64,000 bases of DNA, taken from Anaerococcus murdochii (GTDB lineage: Bacteria > Bacillota > Clostridia > Tissierellales > Peptoniphilaceae). Of the stretch, positions 8,500 through 18,200 are shown piece after piece; positions within the stretch are counted from its first letter, which is position 1; every line of letters starts with the position of its first letter. Location: assembly GCF_019957155.1 (NCBI RefSeq), contig NZ_JAIPME010000002.1, positions 1,860,001 to 1,924,000 on the forward strand, in the 5' to 3' direction. The position numbers were made by a program, and so were the translations under genes. The notes below the pieces were generated by a model. That model was not told where the DNA came from. It ran no database searches and saw only the letters and a program-made list of their open reading frames with translations.

Positions 8500-9663
8500 A
8501 TGAAAACTTTAGGAATAATTTCTGAATTTAACCCCTTTCACAATGGGCATAAATATTTATTAGATAAGGCAAAAAAAGAATTAAAAGCCGACTTAGCTAT
8601 ATCTATAATGAGCGGCGACTTTGTTCAAAGAGGTGAGGCTGCTATTATGGATAAATTTTCAAGAGCAAGTGTTGCTGTAAAGTGTGGCTTTGACCTAGTA
8701 ATCGAAATACCAAGCTTTGTGACTCTTCAATCCGCAGAATTTTTCGCTAAAAAATCAGTAAATATTTTAAATAAAATTAATATTGATTATTTGGTCTTTG
8801 GTATCGAAAACATAAATACAGATGATTTTTTAAAAGCTTGTAAAGTAATAATTGAAAACGAAAAGAATATTGACTCTAAAATTAAATCACTAATTGCTAG
8901 TGGTCTTTCCTATCCAAAATCCCATAATAAGGCACTTCTAGATTTTGTTAGTAGTGATTTTTTATCATCTAACAATATCTTGGCCCTTGAATACATGAGA
9001 GCCCTTTATAAAATAAATTCAAAAATCAAGCCCTATCCAATTAATAGAATCAAAACAAAAAACGAAGACCAAAGTATAATCGACAAAAACTTTGCATCTT
9101 CCACTGCTATTAGAAATAATTTAGATAATGATATTAAAAGTCTAATACCGATTGAATCTTATATAGAGCTTTCAAATTTTATGAATGAATATAAATCTTT
9201 TGATTATGATTATATTTACAAAATTTTTAAATATAAAATTCTTATAGAAGATTACCCGATGTGTAAAATCTTAGGATATGAACAAGGAATTGATAACTAC
9301 TTGGCAAGACTTGCTAGAGACAATAATTTATATAATAATTTCATTGACCAGGCTACATCTCAACGATATACAAAATCAAGAATCAAAAGACTTGTTTTAA
9401 ATTACATTTTAGACAACACTATGGAATTAAACAATCTTGACTTATCCTTTGTAAAAGTTCTAGCCTATAACAATAAAGCTACCGAAAATTTCAATAATTT
9501 GGCCAATAAATTAAACATTGTAATAAATAAAAGTGACTTAAAAAAATTAAAAATTACAGACCTTCTAGTTTTTAATAAAATGATAGAAGCGTCTAACTTC
9601 TACAATCTTGGCATAGGAAGAGAGATTGACTATGATTTTAGGCACAATAATAGACCTATCTAG
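8500..9663 (+). CDS. tmcAL: tRNA(Met) cytidine acetate ligase (TmcAL/YlbM)
   Basis: A 387-residue nucleotidyltransferase-fold protein of the YlbM/TmcAL family, which in Bacillus acetylates C34 of elongator tRNA-Met using acetate and ATP. The HxGH nucleotide-binding motif is in NPFHNGHKYLLDKAK (residues 12-26), and MSGDFVQRGEAAIMDKF follows at about residues 38-54; both are family signatures. The gene is divergent from efp, with GGAG before the ATG. The stop codon lies in the loop of the terminator that follows. Confidence 0.9.
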   Translation: MKTLGIISEFNPFHNGHKYLLDKAKKELKADLAISIMSGDFVQRGEAAIMDKFSRASVAVKCGFDLVIEIPSFVTLQSAEFFAKKSVNILNKINIDYLVFGIENINTDDFLKACKVIIENEKNIDSKIKSLIASGLSYPKSHNKALLDFVSSDFLSSNNILALEYMRALYKINSKIKPYPINRIKTKNEDQSIIDKNFASSTAIRNNLDNDIKSLIPIESYIELSNFMNEYKSFDYDYIYKIFKYKILIEDYPMCKILGYEQGIDNYLARLARDNNLYNNFIDQATSQRYTKSRIKRLVLNYILDNTMELNNLDLSFVKVLAYNNKATENFNNLANKLNIVINKSDLKKLKITDLLVFNKMIEASNFYNLGIGREIDYDFRHNNRPI

Positions 9664-9680
9664 CGATAGGTCTAATTTTT
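9652..9680. terminator. bidirectional terminator between tmcAL and the coiled-coil gene
   Basis: A 9-bp perfect stem AGACCTATC/GATAGGTCT with loop TAGC is followed on the plus strand by AATTTTT. The tmcAL stop TAG is the loop itself. The opposite gene ends at 9679, so it serves both convergent transcripts; the T run is better on the plus strand. Confidence 0.8.
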
Positions 9681-10164
9681 ATTTGTTTTCTAGAATTTTG
9701 TTTTTGTTTTGTTCAAGTTGTTGTGCAAGTTTGCTAAAGTTTGCTGCAGAACCTGTAAATAGTCTATCAACATAGTCATAAGATTGTTGTCTTATTTTCT
9801 TAGCTTCAGCTGCTGCTTCTTGAAGAATTCTGTCAGCTTCATTTCTTGCTTGTATGGTTAGTTCATGTTCACTTACCATTTTTTGGTATTGGCTCTTAGC
9901 TTGTTCCTTAAAGTTTTTGATTTCACCTTCTGCTTGGCTAAGTCTATTATCAGCTTCTGCAGATGCCTCAGATAAAATCCTATCTTTTTCGTCAGTAACC
10001 CATTGAGCTTGCTTGATTTCTTCTGGAAGAGAGTCTTTCATCTCGTTTAAGATTTCATAAATCTCATCTGGATCTACTGCTATTTTTTTTGAAAAAGGTA
10101 CAGAGCTTGCCTCATCCATTATATCTTCCATCTCAAGAATAAGATCAGTAATTTTGTTTGCCAT
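9679..10164 (-). CDS. coiled-coil protein, DivIVA / V-ATPase subunit H-like
   Basis: A 161-residue, strongly charged helical protein with no membrane segment. Residues about 55-135 are rich in Ala, Glu, Lys and Gln with heptad-like spacing (for example EADNRLSQAEGEIKNFKEQ and EADRILQEAAAEAKKIRQQ), as in DivIVA-like and ATP synthase stalk-like proteins. Genes of this kind often follow coaD in clostridia and are listed as vacuolar-type ATPase subunit H homologues, but no ATPase genes are nearby. A structural or division-site role is plausible, not shown. The gene is 8 bases downstream of coaD. Confidence 0.6.
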   Translation of the reverse strand: MANKITDLILEMEDIMDEASSVPFSKKIAVDPDEIYEILNEMKDSLPEEIKQAQWVTDEKDRILSEASAEADNRLSQAEGEIKNFKEQAKSQYQKMVSEHELTIQARNEADRILQEAAAEAKKIRQQSYDYVDRLFTGSAANFSKLAQQLEQNKNKILENK

Positions 10165-10172
10165 TTTTCCTC

Positions 10173-10655
10173 CTAATAATTAAATTTCTCTTTAATTTTC
10201 TTTTCAACACTCGGACTTACAAAGGCTGATACATCGCCTTTAAAAGCAGCTATCTCTCTAACACCACTAGAGCTAACGAATGAATATGAAGGGTTGCTTA
10301 AAAGAAAGATTGTTTCAAGCCCTTCATATAAAGTCGAATTAACCCTTGCAATATTTTTTTCATATTCATAATCTGTCACTCCCCTAAGTCCTCTAGCTAC
10401 AAGCTTTACATCTATGCTTTTAGCAAAGTTTACTAAAAGACCATCGAAAGAATGAATTGAAATATTAGGTAAATTTTCTTCTTTAATTGCCTCTTCTATT
10501 ATGCCTTTTCTCTCATCGACACTAAATAAAGAGTTTTTATTTTCGTTATATAATATAGCAACAATCACTTCATCAAACATTTTGCTTAGTCTTTTGATAA
10601 TGTCCATATGGCCCTCAGTAAGGGGATCGAAGCTACCTGGGTAAATTATTTTCAT
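10173..10655 (-). CDS. coaD: pantetheine-phosphate adenylyltransferase
   Basis: CoaD (160 residues) transfers AMP from ATP to 4'-phosphopantetheine, the penultimate step of CoA synthesis. YPGSFDPLTEGHMDII (residues 5-20) carries the HxGH-type TxGH motif, RGLRGVTDYEYE the phosphopantetheine site, and SSSGVREIA the C-terminal nucleotidyltransferase motif. Length is typical. It overlaps rsmD by 4 bases, the common rsmD-coaD pair. Confidence 0.96.
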   Translation of the reverse strand: MKIIYPGSFDPLTEGHMDIIKRLSKMFDEVIVAILYNENKNSLFSVDERKGIIEEAIKEENLPNISIHSFDGLLVNFAKSIDVKLVARGLRGVTDYEYEKNIARVNSTLYEGLETIFLLSNPSYSFVSSSGVREIAAFKGDVSAFVSPSVEKKIKEKFNY

Positions 10656-11194
10656 TTTGTATAAAATTTTATAAATTTCCTTCCATAGGATTTATCTTTT
10701 AAAACATGCAAACCATATTTTTCAGAAAAATCCATGTCCATACTAGATTCAGTAATAACTATACCTTCTTCATTCAATAAGTCATATTCTTTGATATAAA
10801 ACAAGGATTTATTGATGAAATCAGTTTCATATGGTGGATCAAGAAAAATATAATCAAATTTAAAATTTTTATCTCCGAAATCTTTTAAACACCTAATAAA
10901 ATCATTTTTGTATGTAAAAACATCCGAAGAATTTATCTTATCTAAATTTTGTTTGAGGATAGAAAAATTAGAATAATTTTTCTCGTTAAAATATACTTCC
11001 TTTGCTCCTCTAGACAAAAATTCTATACCCATTTGACCTGTACCTGCAAATAGATCTAAGGCCTTGAAATCAGGCTTAAAAGGATAAAGCATATCAAAAA
11101 TCGCTTCCTTTACCTTATTATCAGTAGGTCTTGATGTTTTTGATTTAGGGCTTAATAGATTGTATCCCTTGTACTTTCCTGCTACTACTTTCAT
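10652..11194 (-). CDS. rsmD: 16S rRNA (guanine966-N2)-methyltransferase RsmD
   Basis: A 180-residue SAM-dependent methyltransferase. The SAM motif I is DLFAGTGQMGIE (residues about 47-58) and the catalytic motif IV is FLDPPYE (about 116-122), both diagnostic for RsmD, which methylates G966 of 16S rRNA. SRPTDNKVKEAIFDML near residue 21 is the family N-terminal signature. It abuts recG by one base and coaD by 4. Confidence 0.94.
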   Translation of the reverse strand: MKVVAGKYKGYNLLSPKSKTSRPTDNKVKEAIFDMLYPFKPDFKALDLFAGTGQMGIEFLSRGAKEVYFNEKNYSNFSILKQNLDKINSSDVFTYKNDFIRCLKDFGDKNFKFDYIFLDPPYETDFINKSLFYIKEYDLLNEEGIVITESSMDMDFSEKYGLHVLKDKSYGRKFIKFYTK

Positions 11195-13221
11195 TAGTTT
11201 AAAATAATATCCTTATCTTCATCAAAATAATCTTTTATATATTCTAGATTTACACCTTCAAAAGAATTTTCTTTCAAATAATCAAAAATCTCAAAGGTCT
11301 TATCGGTCTCTTCCTCAGTCATTTTTAGGTATTCTATCTCAGAAATATTTTTACCGTGCTGGATAAGGGATAAAATCTTTCCCCCACCTCTTAATTCATA
11401 ATCTTTTTGAGAAATAACAAAACCGTCATTGGAATCAACTAAAATATTTAGCTTACTATTTGGATTTGTATCCTTACTTATAAGATAACAATAAGATTCA
11501 TATGATCCTCTACCAACCCTACCTCTAAGTTGGTGGAGCTGGGATAAGCCAAAATTATTTGAGTTGTAAATAACCATGGTGTTTGCATTTGCTACATCGA
11601 TTCCGACTTCTATTACAGTTGTGGAAACAATAATATCTATTTCATGATTATTAAACTTAGCTAAAATATCTTCTTTTATGCTAGGCTTTAATTTGCCATG
11701 AAGCTTTTCTACCCTGTAGGGTTTGAAAATTTTCTTATATTTTTTATAAAGGTTTTCTACAGAATTTGTATCTTCTGCATCAATATTTGTTGTTACTACG
11801 TAGACTTGCCTACCTTCTTCAAGGCTATCTTTTATGTTTTCAAAAATAATTTCTTGATGGTCTTCATTTATAATACTAGTAAAAACTTCTGCCCTTCCTT
11901 TTGGAAGTTCGTTTATTATACTTAAATCAAGCATCTTATTGATTCTAAGACTTAAGGTTCTTGGGATTGGAGTAGCAGTCATTGTGAGATAATTTGTATT
12001 TATACCTTTTCTGGCAAGTTCTTGCCTTTGCCTAACTCCAAACCTGTGTTGTTCATCATTTACAACTAGTCTTAGGTTTTTAAAATCAACATCGTCTTCA
12101 ATTAAAGCGTGAGTCCCTACCACCATGTCTATAGACCCGTCTTTAAGTCGTCTTTTTATTTCATCTTTTTCCTTTGTGGAACCAGTTAAAAGAGCAAGCT
12201 CTACACCAAAACTATCCATAAAATCCTTATATTTTTCAAATTGTTGGATTGCAAGGACTTCTGTAGGTACCATCATGGCTGACTGATAGGAATTTTTTGC
12301 AAAAACAAGCATTACGAGCATAGCAACAATAGTCTTTCCTGAACCAACGTCACCTATTAAAAGCCTATTCATTGAAATTTCTTTACCAGAATCTTCTAAT
12401 ATCTCTTTTAGAGATCTTAATTGGGACCTAGTTAAAGAAAAATCGAGTTTCGATAAAATTTCATCCAAATTATAAGTTAAACTTATCTCTTGCTTTGTTC
12501 TTTGTAGCTTTCCTACATAGTCTAAGAAAATTAATTCCTTTAACAAATCTCCAATTTTTATATCAGATTTAGCCTTTAATAAGGTATCAATATCTTTAGG
12601 GAAATGGACTTCATTTAAAGCTTCATCCCTATCCAAAAGGTTGAACTTTTCTTTTATTCCTTTAGATAAAATTTCTTCCCTTGGTTCAAAATTTTTTAGA
12701 GCTTCTTTTATAAAGGAATTTAAATTTTTCTGACTTAGGCCAGATGTAAGTGGGTAGATAGAATAAATTCCACCTATCTCTTCACCGTCCAAGTCCTCAA
12801 ATAACGGATTTACAGCTTCGTAAAAACCTTCGTTGTAAGTGACTTTTGTATAAAATTTATAAGAAGTATTTAATTGTATTTTTCTAATTGAAAACCTATC
12901 ATTAAACCAAACGACCCTAATTTTCTTAAAATCACCTTCTGCAAAATACATATAAGAAATTGTCATATTCTTTAGTCTTTTGACATAGGGTTTAGAAATT
13001 GCCTTCCATTCAAAATAGTAAGACCTTGTTGGACTAGCTTTTAAAACGCTTGACTTAAGCCTCCTATCCTCGTATTCTCTCGGATAGTAGGAATATAGGT
13101 CACTTATTGTATAAATATCAAGTCTAGCAAGGGCCTGAGCCTTTTTAGGCCCAATTCCCTTTAAACTTGTTACTTCTCTACTCAAGGGTAGCTTGGTAGT
13201 AATAAACTGGCTGACCACCAT
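11194..13221 (-). CDS. recG: ATP-dependent DNA helicase RecG
   Basis: RecG (675 residues) remodels stalled replication forks and branched DNA. A wedge OB-fold domain fills the N-terminal third, with LKGIGPKKAQALARLDI near residues 20-36. The motor has Walker A LLIGDVGSGKTIVA, a DEQH box (NDEQHRFGVRQRQ), motif III MTATPIPRT and motif VI QLRGRVGRG. The start is uncertain: the ATG at 13221 has no Shine-Dalgarno and overlaps the previous gene by 44 bases; a TTG at 13185 that overlaps the upstream stop is an alternative. Confidence 0.95.
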   Translation of the reverse strand: MVVSQFITTKLPLSREVTSLKGIGPKKAQALARLDIYTISDLYSYYPREYEDRRLKSSVLKASPTRSYYFEWKAISKPYVKRLKNMTISYMYFAEGDFKKIRVVWFNDRFSIRKIQLNTSYKFYTKVTYNEGFYEAVNPLFEDLDGEEIGGIYSIYPLTSGLSQKNLNSFIKEALKNFEPREEILSKGIKEKFNLLDRDEALNEVHFPKDIDTLLKAKSDIKIGDLLKELIFLDYVGKLQRTKQEISLTYNLDEILSKLDFSLTRSQLRSLKEILEDSGKEISMNRLLIGDVGSGKTIVAMLVMLVFAKNSYQSAMMVPTEVLAIQQFEKYKDFMDSFGVELALLTGSTKEKDEIKRRLKDGSIDMVVGTHALIEDDVDFKNLRLVVNDEQHRFGVRQRQELARKGINTNYLTMTATPIPRTLSLRINKMLDLSIINELPKGRAEVFTSIINEDHQEIIFENIKDSLEEGRQVYVVTTNIDAEDTNSVENLYKKYKKIFKPYRVEKLHGKLKPSIKEDILAKFNNHEIDIIVSTTVIEVGIDVANANTMVIYNSNNFGLSQLHQLRGRVGRGSYESYCYLISKDTNPNSKLNILVDSNDGFVISQKDYELRGGGKILSLIQHGKNISEIEYLKMTEEETDKTFEIFDYLKENSFEGVNLEYIKDYFDEDKDIILN

Positions 13222-14746
13222 AAACTAATTCGACATCTATATTCTTATAATCTTTTGAAAGCTTCTTAACTAGGTCTTTAGCCTTTCTTTTATCAGCCTC
13301 CTCACCATAATATAGGGTTATTAAAGATATGTCGTCGTCTTTGTCAATGGCTATTTTGATTGCTTCTCTAGTAGTTTCTTCAATATTAGATTTAGTCGCA
13401 ACAATATTGCCATCTAGGATTCCTATATAGTCATCCTTTTTAATTTCAATATTATTTACACTTGTATCTCTAATAGAAATAGAAACTTCTACAGTATGCA
13501 TATCAGCAATTGCATCTGCCATATTTTCAATGTTTTCTTCTATATCACTGTCTTCGTCAAACTCAAGCATAGCTGTGAAGGTCTCAGGTATTGATCTTGT
13601 TCCTAAAACCATTGCATTTTTATCAGTCAATTCACAAGCTTGTTTTGATGACATAATAATATTCTTATTATTTGGGAAAATAATTATATTTTCAGCAGCA
13701 ATTTCTTCGATATTTTTATAAATATCTTCTGTAGATGGGTTCATGGTTTGACCACCAGAAATAATCTTATCTATATTCATAGATTTTAATATTTCATCAA
13801 AACCCTCGCCTCTTGAAACTGCAATGAATCCGTATTTTTTCAAATTTTCTTCTTTTGACTCATTAACTTCTACATGCGGATCTGTATTTTCAACTTCAAG
13901 CTTAACTAGAAGTCCATCAACTAAAATCTTTGATATTATTTGTTGTGGATATTCAGAACGAGCTTCAGCCTTTAGATGACCATCCTTATACTCATAATCA
14001 AAACTAGTTGATATAGAGTCAATAGCATCGCTTATATTTTCAAACTCGACTTCTTTAATTATAAGTTCGAATTTTATTATATAAGATCCTTCTTCTACGC
14101 TTACAGAAGATGATAGGTCAATATCCCTATCAATATCACCGTTTAAAGCATTAAGTGCCCCTCTTAGAAGGAAAATCAAGCCTTGTCCACCTGAGTCAAC
14201 TACTCCCGCTTCTTTAAGGACAGGAAGTTGTTTTGGTGTATTATCAAGGGCTATCTGACCTTCGGTAATAATTTCAACTAGATAATCATCTAGATTCTTG
14301 GAATCATCAAAAGCTTCCTCAGCCTTTTCAGCCATTTTTCTTGCAACAGTTAGAATAGTACCTTCTGTAGGTTGCATAACAGCCCTATAAGCAGTTTTAG
14401 CTGCATTTTTAAATATATCTCTTACTTCCTCAGCGCCGATTTCATCTTTGCCTTTAAGAGTTTTTGACATTCCCCTTACAAGCTGGGATAGGATAACTCC
14501 AGAGTTTCCTCTAGCGCCCATAAGAGTACCTTGACTTAAAGCTTTAGCAATTTCTTCAACACTTAATCCGCTGGTTTGGTTTACCTTATCTACACCAGAT
14601 TTCATGGTCATATTCATGTTTGTACCAGTATCCCCATCAGGAACTGGGAATACATTTAATTCGTCCACAAAAGACTTATTCTCTTCTAAATATTTATAAG
14701 CTCCAATGACCATTTGTTGGAGCATACCTGCATCAATAACTTTCAT
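13178..14746 (-). CDS. fakA: DAK2 domain protein, FakA/YloV-like fatty acid kinase subunit
   Basis: A 522-residue protein of the YloV/FakA family. The N-terminal DAK2/DhaL domain has NVFPVPDGDTGTNM (residues about 31-44), the Mg-ATP Asp cluster, and GNSGVILSQL further on. FakA phosphorylates fatty acids held by a FakB/DegV-type partner; a DegV protein is present at 36605-37492, so the pair may work together (inference). I chose the ATG at 14746, which has TAGGAG four bases before it, over an upstream ATG at 14776 that lacks one. It follows yloU by 7 bases. Confidence 0.9.
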   Translation of the reverse strand: MKVIDAGMLQQMVIGAYKYLEENKSFVDELNVFPVPDGDTGTNMNMTMKSGVDKVNQTSGLSVEEIAKALSQGTLMGARGNSGVILSQLVRGMSKTLKGKDEIGAEEVRDIFKNAAKTAYRAVMQPTEGTILTVARKMAEKAEEAFDDSKNLDDYLVEIITEGQIALDNTPKQLPVLKEAGVVDSGGQGLIFLLRGALNALNGDIDRDIDLSSSVSVEEGSYIIKFELIIKEVEFENISDAIDSISTSFDYEYKDGHLKAEARSEYPQQIISKILVDGLLVKLEVENTDPHVEVNESKEENLKKYGFIAVSRGEGFDEILKSMNIDKIISGGQTMNPSTEDIYKNIEEIAAENIIIFPNNKNIIMSSKQACELTDKNAMVLGTRSIPETFTAMLEFDEDSDIEENIENMADAIADMHTVEVSISIRDTSVNNIEIKKDDYIGILDGNIVATKSNIEETTREAIKIAIDKDDDISLITLYYGEEADKRKAKDLVKKLSKDYKNIDVELVYGGQPVYYYQATLE

Positions 14747-14753
14747 ACTTCTC

Positions 14754-15107
14754 CTATCTATTGATTCCTTGAACATAGATATTTACTTCTGCAACATTAA
14801 CATTCAAAGATTTTTCAATATTATATTTAACATTTTCGATTATATTTTGACATACCACAGGTATTCTTATTCCATATTCTAAGAATAGTGAAATGTAAAT
14901 AGCAACTGTACCATTATCTCTTCTTATAACCTCAACGCCTCTTTGCATGTTATTGACTCCAAGAAGCTTATATATCCCATCCTTAGCAGATCTAGATGCA
15001 AGGCCTACAACTCCATAAGATTGCATAACGCTTGCTACAGCTATATTTGCTATAACAGAATCATCGATTGTTACTTTTCCTAAATTATTTACATATCTGA
15101 TCGTCAT
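14754..15107 (-). CDS. yloU: Asp23/Gls24 family protein (YloU-like)
   Basis: A 117-residue Asp23/Gls24 protein. The opening NNLGKVTIDDSVIANIAVASVMQSYGVVGLAS and later IYISLFLEYGIRIPVV match YloU, which in Bacillus directly precedes yloV, as here. Function is poorly known; an envelope role is assumed. It differs clearly from the Asp23 protein at 7448. GGAGG precedes the ATG and the gene leads its operon. Confidence 0.9.
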   Translation of the reverse strand: MTIRYVNNLGKVTIDDSVIANIAVASVMQSYGVVGLASRSAKDGIYKLLGVNNMQRGVEVIRRDNGTVAIYISLFLEYGIRIPVVCQNIIENVKYNIEKSLNVNVAEVNIYVQGINR

Positions 15108-15150
15108 AATACCTCCAATGTGTATTAACAGTATATATCCATTTTATTTT

Positions 15151-15179
15151 ATTATACCATAAATTTGCCAAGCTGATAA
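15151..15179 (-). promoter_or_regulatory. promoter of the yloU-fakA-recG-rsmD-coaD operon
   Basis: On the minus strand TTATCA, a 17-base spacer and TATAAT preceded by TGG are seen about 45 bases upstream of the yloU ATG. It combines a fair -35 with a perfect extended -10. Confidence 0.65.
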
Positions 15180-15249
15180 ATTATTGACACTTATATGGTA
15201 CTTGTTATCATTATATAAGAATTAATTAGGTAAATTATGTATTTTTTTG

Positions 15250-15286
15250 CAAAGAAAAAACCGCCACTAATTGGCGATTCTTTCTT
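15250..15286 (-). terminator. terminator of the first nifJ
   Basis: Minus strand: AAGAAAGAA arm, CGCC/GGCG core with a 7-base loop, then GTTTTTTCTT that pairs in part with the 5' arm and supplies the U tract. It begins 12 bases after the nifJ stop. Confidence 0.8.
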
Positions 15287-15297
15287 GCTTATAATAT

Positions 15298-18200
15298 TTA
15301 TTTGTTAGCTAGTTTTTTGTAAGCTTCATATCTTTCCTTAGCAGCTTTTTCAGCTTCTTGGTAAAGCTCGTCAGCTGTTTCTGGGAATGATCTCTTAAGT
15401 GATGAGTATCTTACTTCACCTTGAATAAATTCTTGGAATGATCCGCTTGGTTCTCTAGAGTCAAGTTGGAATGGATTTTTGCCCTCGTCAGCAAGTCTTG
15501 GGTCAAATCTCCATAAGTGCCAGTAACCAGCTTCTACAGCTTGTTTTTCTCTAAATTGTGATTTACCCATACCAATTCTGATACCGTGGTTAATACATGG
15601 AGCGTAAGCAATTATGATGGATGGACCATCATAGCTTTCAGCTTCTTTAATAGCTTTTAGAGTTTGGTTTTGGTTAGCACCCATAGCAACTTGTGCAACG
15701 TAGATATATCCATAAGAAGTCATCATTAGACCAAGGTCTTTCTTTCTAACTTTTTTACCAGATGCAGCGAATTGTGCTACTGCTGATAGTGGTGTAGCTT
15801 TAGAAGATTGTCCACCTGTGTTAGAGTAAACTTCTGTATCGAATACGAAGATATTGATGTTTTCACCACTTGCTAGTACATGGTCAACACCACCAAATCC
15901 GATATCGTAGCTCCATCCGTCACCACCAAAGATCCATACAGATTTTTTGATCATGTAGTCTTTTAGTTTAAGGATGTTGTTTAGATATTTCTTAGCTTCT
16001 TCGCCTTCTACTTCTTCTTTAACATTTAGGATAGCTGCTGTAGCTTCTTTAGAAGCTTTTACATCATCTTTTCCTTCTAACCATGCTTTGAATGGTTCGT
16101 TATATTGAGAATCAAGACCTAGTTCAAGGAACTTAGCCATGTTATCTTCTAGTAAGTGTGTATTTGCTTCAGCTGCAAGTTTCATACCATATCCGTATTC
16201 AGCAGCATCTTCAAATAGTGAGTTACCCCAAGCTGGACCCTTACCTGTTGCAAGGTTCTTTGTATATGACATAGCTGGTGCAGAAGCTCCCCAGATTGAT
16301 GAACATCCTGTAGCGTTAGCTATATACATTCTATCACCAAATAATTGAGTGATTAATTTAGCGTATGGAGTTTCACCACAACCTGCACATGCACCTGAGA
16401 ATTCGAATAACGGTTGTTTGAATTGGCTTCCCTTAAGTGTCATGTCATCCATAACATCTTCTTTGTAGCCAACAACTTCGTGAGCATATGTCCAGTTGTC
16501 TTTTTCTTTTTCAACTTCTTCTTCAAAAGGTTTCATTAGAAGAGCTTTCTTTGGAGCTGGACATACGTCAGCACAGTTACCACAGCCTGTACAGTCTAGT
16601 GGAGAAACTTGGATTCTGAAGTCATATCCATCCATGCCCTTACCTATAGCTTTTTTAGTTTCAAAACCTTCTGGAGCTTTAGCTTTTTCATCTTCTGTTA
16701 CTAAGAATGGTCTAATTACAGCGTGTGGACAAACGTATGAACATTGGTTACATTGGATACAATTATCTATTTGCCATTCTGGAACGTTAAGAGCTATACC
16801 TCTCTTTTCGTAAGCAGTTGTACCTGATTCGAATTCACCGTTTTCAATACCTTCAAAAGCAGAAACTGGAATGTCATCTTCTTTTTGTTCAAGCATTGGT
16901 TTAACGATGTTTTTGATGAATTCTGGAAGTTCTCTTTCTTCTTTAACTTCATCAACAGCGTCTTTCCACTCAGCTGGTACTTCTACCTTGATTGGAGCTT
17001 CAAGACCTTGATCTACTGCGTTGTAATTCATGTTTACAATATCTTCACCCTTGTGACCATAAGATTTAACTATTGATTCTTTAAGGAATCTAACAGCGTC
17101 TTCTACTGGTATAACTTTTGTTAGGTTGAAGAATGCAGATTGCATGATCATGTTTGTTCTTCCACCAAGACCGATGTTTTGAGCGATATGGCTTGCGTCT
17201 AGGATGTAGAAGTCGATGTTCTTTTCAGCAAGAACTCTCTTCATCTTAGCTGGAAGATGGTTTTCAAGATCTTCAACTGACCAAACAGTGTTTAGTAAGA
17301 AAGTACCACCTTCTTTAATACCTGCTAGTAGGTCATATTGGTTAACGTAAGCTTGTTTTGAACATGAAATAAAGTCAGCTTCGTCTAATAGGTATGTTGA
17401 AAGAATTGGTTCTTTACCGAATCTTAAGTGAGATACTGTTAGACCACCTGATTTTTTAGAGTCGTAGTCAAAGTAACCTTGAGCATACATGTCTGTATTA
17501 TCACCGATGATCTTGATAGCTTGTTTGTTAGCACCTACAGTACCATCAGAACCGAATCCCCAGAATTTACATCTGCTTGTGCCTTCATGTCTAACTTTGA
17601 AGTCATCTCTTGGAAGTGATTTGTTAGTAACATCATCTGTGATTGATAATGTGAAGTCATGTTTTGGCTCATCTTTGTCAAGGTTGTCAAATACTGCTTT
17701 AACGTCTGCTGGAATTGTATCTTTTGATGAAAGACCGTAGATACCGCCAATGATTAGTGGTCTTACTTCTTCATCATAATAGCTTGCTTTAACGTCTAGG
17801 TAAAGTGGGCTTCCAACAGCACCTTTTTCTTTTGTTCTGTCAAGAACAGCGATTTTCTTAACTGAAGCAGGTATTGCTTTTAGTAAGTGTTCTTTAGAGA
17901 ATGGTCTGTAAAGGTGAACTTCTACCATACCAACTTTTCTGCCTTCTTTTAGAAGAACGTCGATAGTTTCTCTTGCTGTTTGACATACAGAACCCATAGC
18001 AACGATGATATTTTCAGCATCATCAGCACCATAGTAATTGAATAAACCGTAGTTTGTATCAATAAGTTCATTGATTTTGTTCATATAGTTTTCAACTATA
18101 CCAACTATATCTGTATAAGCGTGGTTGCTTGCTTCTGTTCTTTGGAAGAAGATATTCTTTTCAGCTGTACCCATGTGTTTTGGTCTTTCTGGGTTAAGTG

